Assembly: GCA_017441925.1 (NCBI GenBank)
Contig: JAFRUE010000003.1
Location: forward strand, 124,001-188,000
DNA: 64,000 nt
Direction: 5' to 3'
Source of the DNA: Bacillota bacterium
Lineage (GTDB): Bacteria; Bacillota; Clostridia; Lachnospirales; Bianqueaceae
Shown one piece after another: positions 59,267 to 64,000 of this stretch (position 1 is its first letter; each line of letters opens with the position of its first letter). A model generated the notes under the pieces. The model saw only the letters and a program-made list of their open reading frames with translations, was not told where the DNA came from and searched no databases. The translations under genes were made by a program, and so were the position numbers.

Positions 59267-60475
59267 TTACGGGTTCCACGGTCCACGCGTCGTCCAGGCT
59301 CCTCCGGTGAAATCCGGTATCGCCACCGGCGCGCTTCCCGCGGCTATGGATGCCTCGGAAAGAGGTGTAATGCTCATCCAGGCCGCCGCGTCATAGACAT
59401 CGATCGGCGCGGGCCTGCAGTCAGCCGCGGCTTCCAGGAACCGGCCGTACACCAGCCCGTCCATCCCGCCATGTCCGCCGAAAATGCCTTTTTCCTGGAA
59501 TTCTTTCCAGAGCGGATGATCGTACTGATCATAAAAATCTTTCAGATTATCCCATTTGCCGCGCCAGTCAAAATGCCGTTCGCGGTCCTCGCTGTCCAGG
59601 AAAATGCTGTTGTTGTCTTCCGTATAGAGAGCGCGTGTCCCGTGGACTGTCAGCCCGCGTGAATAGTAACGCGGCAATGTCGTATCCAGCGACAGCCGGA
59701 TCGTCTCGCCGTGCGCGCATTTGATCAAGGTCGTCACGACGTCTCCCTGCGTGAACGCAAAAGAAGCGGCGTCATAGTCCAAGCCTTTTTCCCGCGTCAG
59801 GAAATCGTTCAGCCCGGCCGAGCGGGAAGCCATTGAAACCAGCGACACTATGCGGTTGCCGCGGTTGATATTCAGAATATTCGCGATCGGTCCGAGCTCA
59901 TGTGTCGGATAATTCTCTCCGTTGCGGTTCAGATAATTGCGGAAACGGTAATGGCGGTTCTCCCGGCCGAAACCGATCTCGTCGCGCAGATCATGCTGAT
60001 ATCCGCCGTCGCAATGGACGACCTCTCCGAAAACGCCCTGACGGACCATGTTCAGGAGCAGCAGCTCGTTCCGTCCGTAGCAGCAGTTTTCAAGGAACAT
60101 AAAGCCTGTCCCTGTCTCTTCGTAAGCACGGACCATTCTCCAGCAGTCTTCGACACTGTACGCGCCGCCGACCTCGATCCCGACGTATTTGCCGGCGCGC
60201 ATGGCATCACAGGCCACGGGAACATGCGCTTCCCACGCGGCGGTCACGATCACGGCTTCCACATCGCTCCTAGCAAGGACCTCTCTGTAATCGGCCGTTA
60301 CAAAAGGTCTCGGCTGTCCGGCTGCCTCCACGATATCTGCAGTCTGATCCCTTCGGTCTTCATAAAGATCGCACACCGCCGTAACTTTAGCGCCGAGCTC
60401 CAGTAAAACGTCCCGAACAATCCCTCTGCCGCGGCCTCCAAGACCTACGACACCGACCCGTACATCCTGTTTCAT
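59267..60475 (-). CDS. Gfo/Idh/MocA-family oxidoreductase
   Basis: 402 residues. The Rossmann NAD(P) site is VGVVGLGGRGRGIVRDVL, followed by AVCDLYEDR and AGKYVGIEVGGAYSVEDC where the usual EKP motif is IEV. The C-terminal sheet has CDGGYQHDLRDE and THELGPIANIL with the catalytic His. Family acts on sugars, inositols or glycosides (the GH109-type also has NAD). Lies 53 bp behind a GH28-type gene, so an oligogalacturonide or similar substrate is plausible. Confidence 0.9.
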   Translation of the reverse strand: MKQDVRVGVVGLGGRGRGIVRDVLLELGAKVTAVCDLYEDRRDQTADIVEAAGQPRPFVTADYREVLARSDVEAVIVTAAWEAHVPVACDAMRAGKYVGIEVGGAYSVEDCWRMVRAYEETGTGFMFLENCCYGRNELLLLNMVRQGVFGEVVHCDGGYQHDLRDEIGFGRENRHYRFRNYLNRNGENYPTHELGPIANILNINRGNRIVSLVSMASRSAGLNDFLTREKGLDYDAASFAFTQGDVVTTLIKCAHGETIRLSLDTTLPRYYSRGLTVHGTRALYTEDNNSIFLDSEDRERHFDWRGKWDNLKDFYDQYDHPLWKEFQEKGIFGGHGGMDGLVYGRFLEAAADCRPAPIDVYDAAAWMSITPLSEASIAAGSAPVAIPDFTGGAWTTRGPWNP

Positions 60476-60528
60476 GGTTAAGACCTTTCTTTCGGAAAAA
60501 CTGTATTATTATGCTGATATTTGCTAAG

Positions 60529-61869
60529 TTACACGTCCTCTTCGCAGACGTTGTCAAAACGCGCGTTCCGGCAGTTCTCAAGCTCGGCGAGCCCGCTCCA
60601 GGCCGCAGCCCGCGGCGCGTGCCAGCGGATCCTGACCCCGTCAAGATGAAGCCCGTTCACATGATTCGCGTAAAAGGCCGGGACCGCGTGCGGATATACG
60701 TCTCTGTCCGAAGGCTGCTCGTCAAAAAGCCCTGGCTCCTGCGTCCCCTGCCGTTCATAATCGAACCGGCAGTTCCTGACCGTAACGTCCTCGATCACGC
60801 TGTCCGCCTCTCCCCGGAAAAAGCTGCTGGATTCGGCTTTAAGCCGGATGTCCTCAAAAACGATATTCCGGATCGTACCGGCGGGCTTATGCGTCCCTCT
60901 CCGGTACGTCGCGGACAGATACAGCGGCTCGCCTTTGCCCCACCAGTCCGGAATGAACTGACGGCTCCTGGCGCCTGCGTACTGCCGCACCGCGCCGTTA
61001 ATATGGTGCGCTGTGACATTCTCGATGGTGCCGCCGTCACGGAGCAATATCCCGACGCCGCGTGAACAGTCCTTGACGATGCAGTCGCTCATCAGGATGT
61101 TCCGGATGTCCCCCACCGTCTCCGTCCCGAGCTTGAGCGCGGAATCGTGGGAACACAGGATACAGCCGCGGATCACGATGTTTTCGCACGGTCCGTAAAG
61201 CCGCGTCATCGGCCCGGTCGCCTTGATCACGATCGCATCGTCGCCGGTCTCGATCTGGCAGCCGGTGATCAGAACGTCCTGGCACGAATCCGGATCGATC
61301 CCGTCCGTATTGGGGCTCCTGCGGTCGTTGAAGACCTTAAGAGAATCGACGACAACGTGACGGCATCCGGCCAGATGCAGCGTCCACAGGGATGAATCCC
61401 GCATGGTAACGTCCCGCACGGTCAGATCCTCCACGTCCTCAAAATACGTCAGGCGCGGGCGGAAACCTTCGCTGTAGAGCGGGCATTCGCCGAGACCGCC
61501 GTCCGACCCGTCGTCATACATGACAAAGTGTCCCTGACCGTTCAGTTCGCCGGGACCTGTGAGCGCCACGTCCTTCGCATGGACCGCGCCGACAAAAAAG
61601 CCCGAATGGCCGCTGACCTGCGAGTCCGGACTGACCGTCTGACGGATGTCCTCTTCCCGCAGACTCGCGATAAGGACCGCACCTGACTCCAGATGCAGCT
61701 CTACATGGTCTTTCAGCTCGACCGTACCGCAGAGATACCTCCCGGCCGGCACAACAACACGGCCGCCGCCCGCCGCGGCACAGGCATCGACAGCCCGCTG
61801 CACGGCAGGACCGTCATTGGTCACGCCGTCAGCCGCCGTCCCGAAATCTGTCACAAAATAATCGCTCAT
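60529..61869 (-). CDS. Glycoside hydrolase family 28 (polygalacturonase-like)
   Basis: 446 residues from the ATG at 61869, just behind the stop of the upstream gene (an in-frame ATG at 61881 is the alternative; neither has a good ribosome site, suggesting coupling). Beta-helix with GH28 motifs: FGTAADGVTNDGPAVQRAVDACAAAGGG, PNTDGIDPDSC and ETGDDAIVIKA with the catalytic aspartates. The usual HG...S motif appears as SHDSALKLGTE and the RIK motif is not seen. No signal peptide, so it acts inside the cell on imported oligomers. Confidence 0.9.
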   Translation of the reverse strand: MSDYFVTDFGTAADGVTNDGPAVQRAVDACAAAGGGRVVVPAGRYLCGTVELKDHVELHLESGAVLIASLREEDIRQTVSPDSQVSGHSGFFVGAVHAKDVALTGPGELNGQGHFVMYDDGSDGGLGECPLYSEGFRPRLTYFEDVEDLTVRDVTMRDSSLWTLHLAGCRHVVVDSLKVFNDRRSPNTDGIDPDSCQDVLITGCQIETGDDAIVIKATGPMTRLYGPCENIVIRGCILCSHDSALKLGTETVGDIRNILMSDCIVKDCSRGVGILLRDGGTIENVTAHHINGAVRQYAGARSRQFIPDWWGKGEPLYLSATYRRGTHKPAGTIRNIVFEDIRLKAESSSFFRGEADSVIEDVTVRNCRFDYERQGTQEPGLFDEQPSDRDVYPHAVPAFYANHVNGLHLDGVRIRWHAPRAAAWSGLAELENCRNARFDNVCEEDV

Positions 61870-61871
61870 TT

Positions 61872-62489
61872 TCAGAACCATTTCCGTTTACGGATATCCG
61901 TTTCGTGCTCTTCTTTATTGCGGATAAAGATCTTCTTCCTGTCCAGCGCGTGAATGAACTCGCGGATCAGATCGCTGATCTTCTTGGCTTCTTCTTCGTT
62001 CTCGATGCCCAGCGTCTGGTAGCGGGCCTTAAAGATCTCGCCCTGCTCTTTTTTGATCTGCAGGGTAATCCGGCTCATCCGGCCTTTTTTTGACGGCATG
62101 ACACCGCAGGTGATGATCTGTCCCCACGGGATCAGATCTCCCGTATTGTAAACAAAGATGCCTTTCTCCGTAATGGCCCAGTCCTGCTGATCGTACGGAA
62201 CCGTCCCGAAAAAGACCAGTACCGCGATCGCAGCGAGCCATCCGAAGAAGACGTCCGCAAGATTGATCAGATTGACAATGGTCAGATAATAGACCAGAAA
62301 GCCGAAGACCCCGGCCGCGAGGACCAGGCAGATGATCTTGGCGATCCTGGGCCATCTGCGGGTATCCCGGTGATAGACGATCGCCTCTTCCTTAAGTTTC
62401 TTAAGCGACAGCAGGGAAGAAGTGTTGCGGACGATCATGAAGACCACTCCAAGCAGCAGAATGGCCATGAATATTTCCGATCTCGGCAT
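61872..62489 (-). CDS. DUF5673-like small membrane protein
   Basis: 205 residues: an N-terminal helix (5-22), a charged cytoplasmic turn, a pair of helices (about 48-72 and 76-95), then a soluble PH-like beta domain (WAITEKGIFVYNTGDLIPWGQIITCGVMPSKKGRMSRITLQIK). That domain occurs in proteins of unknown function in Clostridia. Overlaps the start region of the GH28 gene. Function unknown. Confidence 0.72.
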   Translation of the reverse strand: MPRSEIFMAILLLGVVFMIVRNTSSLLSLKKLKEEAIVYHRDTRRWPRIAKIICLVLAAGVFGFLVYYLTIVNLINLADVFFGWLAAIAVLVFFGTVPYDQQDWAITEKGIFVYNTGDLIPWGQIITCGVMPSKKGRMSRITLQIKKEQGEIFKARYQTLGIENEEEAKKISDLIREFIHALDRKKIFIRNKEEHETDIRKRKWF

Positions 62490-62535
62490 ATCGTTTCCTC
62501 CTTATAGTTCTCTGTATTGACGTTCTGCGGGCAGA

Positions 62536-63498
62536 TCAGATGATAGCGAGCGTTTTCAGCAGGAAAATGCCCAGCGTCATCGTGAACATCGAAGCCGCCA
62601 CCGTACCGATTACGATACCGGCCGCAAGATCCGCGTCCCCGCCCATCTTCTGTGTGACGATATAGACGTTGGCCGCTGCCGGAACGGCATATACGACGAA
62701 AAGCACGACGATCGGCACAGGGCCGAGTCCCATCGCGACCGCGAGCGGAATGATGATGAGCGGCTGCAGCACCAGACGGAAGAAGCAGGACATGCCGATC
62801 GGCTTGATGCTCTTCCGGATGGCTGTAAACCTTGTGCTCGCGCCGATGACGATCAGGGCAAGCGGTGTGACCAGATTGCCGAGATAGCCGAGCGATTTGG
62901 TGATCGCAAATGGGAACTCAAAGCCCGTCTTAACGCGGATGAACGAGAACGGGAGTCCGGCGAGGATACCGAGGATCATCGGGTTCTTGATGATCGAGAG
63001 CAGGATCTTGCCGAAATCGATCTTCTTGCCGGGGTTGTTGGTAACGGTCAGGACGACAACGGCCAGAACATTATACAGCGGCAGGATAAAAGCGCTCGCG
63101 AGCATCCCTTCCGCCGGCAGGGCGGACAGGCCGAGGATATTCTGGATCAGCGGATAGCCAATGTAGACGAAATTGCCCCGGATCGTGCCGTGCACAAAAG
63201 CTCCGACCTTGGCCGGCTCCTTCAGCGTGACCGCACCGATGATCCAGAAGAGTACGTAGAACACCATCGTTCCGCCGATCAGAAGCAGGAAAAAGCGCCA
63301 GTCGATCGCCTGGGTGAAGTCCGTATTCATCGTATCGGAGAAGAGCTTGGCCGGCAGGCAGACGTTGAAGATCAGCGTGTTGGCGCAGGCGATGAAATTA
63401 TCGTTCAGGATGTTCTTCTTCCTGAGGAATACTCCCAGGAGCAGCAAAATGAAGATCGGCAGTGATACGTTCAGACTGAACAGAAAGTTGGCAAGCAT
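62536..63498 (-). CDS. AEC-family (auxin efflux carrier-like) transporter
   Basis: 320 residues, about ten helices: IFILLLLGVFLRKKNILND and NVCLPAKLFSDT at the front, AGLPFSFIRVKTG and PLALIVIGAS in the middle, typical of the AEC/PIN-like family (MleP, YwkB types). Family members move organic acids, including malate. It lies 46 bp upstream of the DUF5673-like gene and 9 bp behind the DUF4129 gene; the link is unclear. Confidence 0.92.
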   Translation of the reverse strand: MLANFLFSLNVSLPIFILLLLGVFLRKKNILNDNFIACANTLIFNVCLPAKLFSDTMNTDFTQAIDWRFFLLLIGGTMVFYVLFWIIGAVTLKEPAKVGAFVHGTIRGNFVYIGYPLIQNILGLSALPAEGMLASAFILPLYNVLAVVVLTVTNNPGKKIDFGKILLSIIKNPMILGILAGLPFSFIRVKTGFEFPFAITKSLGYLGNLVTPLALIVIGASTRFTAIRKSIKPIGMSCFFRLVLQPLIIIPLAVAMGLGPVPIVVLFVVYAVPAAANVYIVTQKMGGDADLAAGIVIGTVAASMFTMTLGIFLLKTLAII

Positions 63499-63507
63499 GA
63501 TATCTCC

Positions 63508-64000
63508 TTATCCTCCGGCTTTTTTGACGTCCTCGCGGGTGACTCCTTCACGGGAATATCTCGCGCGTTCATAGATTTCCGATAATACTTCCAGATTTTC
63601 GGCAGGGAGCTTCCGGAGGATCTCCTCCGGCGTATCCGAGGGCCGCACCTTGTCGCCCCTCTTCATCGGCCCTGCCAGCCGTTTTTTATACATGCGGCGG
63701 ACTTTTTTCTCGTCCGTCAGACGCAGCCTCTCGAACAGGGATCCGATACCGCGGGGCCTTGCCGTAGGCTGTGTTTCGATAAAGTCCGTTGTTTCTTCGA
63801 ATTCGTCCGAGCGGACTGTTTTGACGCTTCTGGAATAGAACCATTTGTAGAAACGGTACAGCCCGTAGATGATGAGACCGACGATCGCGACGATCATGGC
63901 GAAAGTCAGCAGATATTCCAGATAGATCCAGATCGCGGCCGTAGAACCGCCGTCCGGCATCATCCCGCCGCCGTCATCCGGCTCCGGTGCGGATTCCATC
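63508..64000 (-). CDS. DUF4129-containing membrane protein, C-terminal part
   Basis: The frame is open to the right edge; 163 codons are seen from the first ATG at 63999 but the true start is outside. One membrane helix (residues about 24-52 of this fragment), then a cytoplasmic DUF4129 domain with a predicted helical end (LEVLSEIYERARYSREGVTREDV). DUF4129 commonly ends transglutaminase-like proteins of a vWA/MoxR-type cluster, so the missing N-terminus may be a transglutaminase. Confidence 0.65.
   Translation of the reverse strand, partial: MESAPEPDDGGGMMPDGGSTAAIWIYLEYLLTFAMIVAIVGLIIYGLYRFYKWFYSRSVKTVRSDEFEETTDFIETQPTARPRGIGSLFERLRLTDEKKVRRMYKKRLAGPMKRGDKVRPSDTPEEILRKLPAENLEVLSEIYERARYSREGVTREDVKKAGG

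Overview
The window looks like a chromosomal stretch of an anaerobic Bacillota (class Clostridia, probably a gut-type, GC-rich member of the Lachnospiraceae/Oscillospiraceae/Christensenellales group). Supporting signs: strong AGGAGG-type ribosome binding sites, a short-form HisG with HisZ, a TrpR-like YerC regulator, LplB/LplC-type sugar ABC permeases with a membrane-anchored AraC regulator, two Feo iron systems, a membrane pyrophosphatase, and sigma-A-like promoters with 17-bp spacers. No phage, insertion sequence, CRISPR array or rRNA was seen. One tRNA gene (Lys, UUU) is present.

Layout. 1-6.7 kb is AT-rich (sampled lines about 37% G+C): a solute-binding lipoprotein (cut by the left edge) and two permeases, a divergent AraC-family receptor-regulator, and an orphan membrane protein with a structured upstream region. 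6.7-17.1 kb is a compact histidine operon read leftwards: yerC-hisZ-hisG-hisD-hisC-hisB-hisH-hisA-hisF-hisIE-PHP phosphatase-vWA protein. It encodes the complete pathway from PRPP/ATP to histidine, behind a promoter that contains a dyad. 17.1-19.4 kb is a NCS2-type permease, a phosphoribosyltransferase and a GlsB-like protein. 19.5-23.4 kb holds a second PHP phosphatase, a nitroreductase, two carbohydrate enzymes and a DtxR regulator. 23.8-26.9 kb is feoA-feoA-feoB-Cys-rich protein under DtxR-like dyads.

27-36.7 kb holds a C39-like peptidase, a serine-palmitoyltransferase-like enzyme, a DUF3048 lipoprotein and CPBP protease pair, tRNA-Lys and trmB, two MATE exporters and an MFS transporter. 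36.9-41.8 kb holds a Q-rich DUF937 protein with a membrane partner, a VOC protein and a FeoA-FeoB fusion. 41.9-50.5 kb holds a GDPD and an alpha/beta hydrolase, a MarR-controlled heterodimeric ABC exporter, a second VOC protein and a divergent membrane pyrophosphatase. 50.6-64 kb holds rluA-like, xth-like, a sugar isomerase, an SPFH/zinc-ribbon pair, a three-gene signalling operon (7TM receptor-like protein, histidine kinase, LuxR-type response regulator), a Gfo/Idh/MocA dehydrogenase, a GH28 enzyme, an AEC transporter and a truncated DUF4129 protein.

The least ordinary items are the divergent catalytic motifs of the pyrophosphatase, the palindromic -35 box shared by the feoAB-fusion and GDPD promoters, the terminator lying between tRNA-Lys and trmB, the SPT-like enzyme, the vWA protein at the end of the his operon, and the 7TM/kinase/regulator trio. 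All functional calls come from reading motifs by eye; no database search was run.
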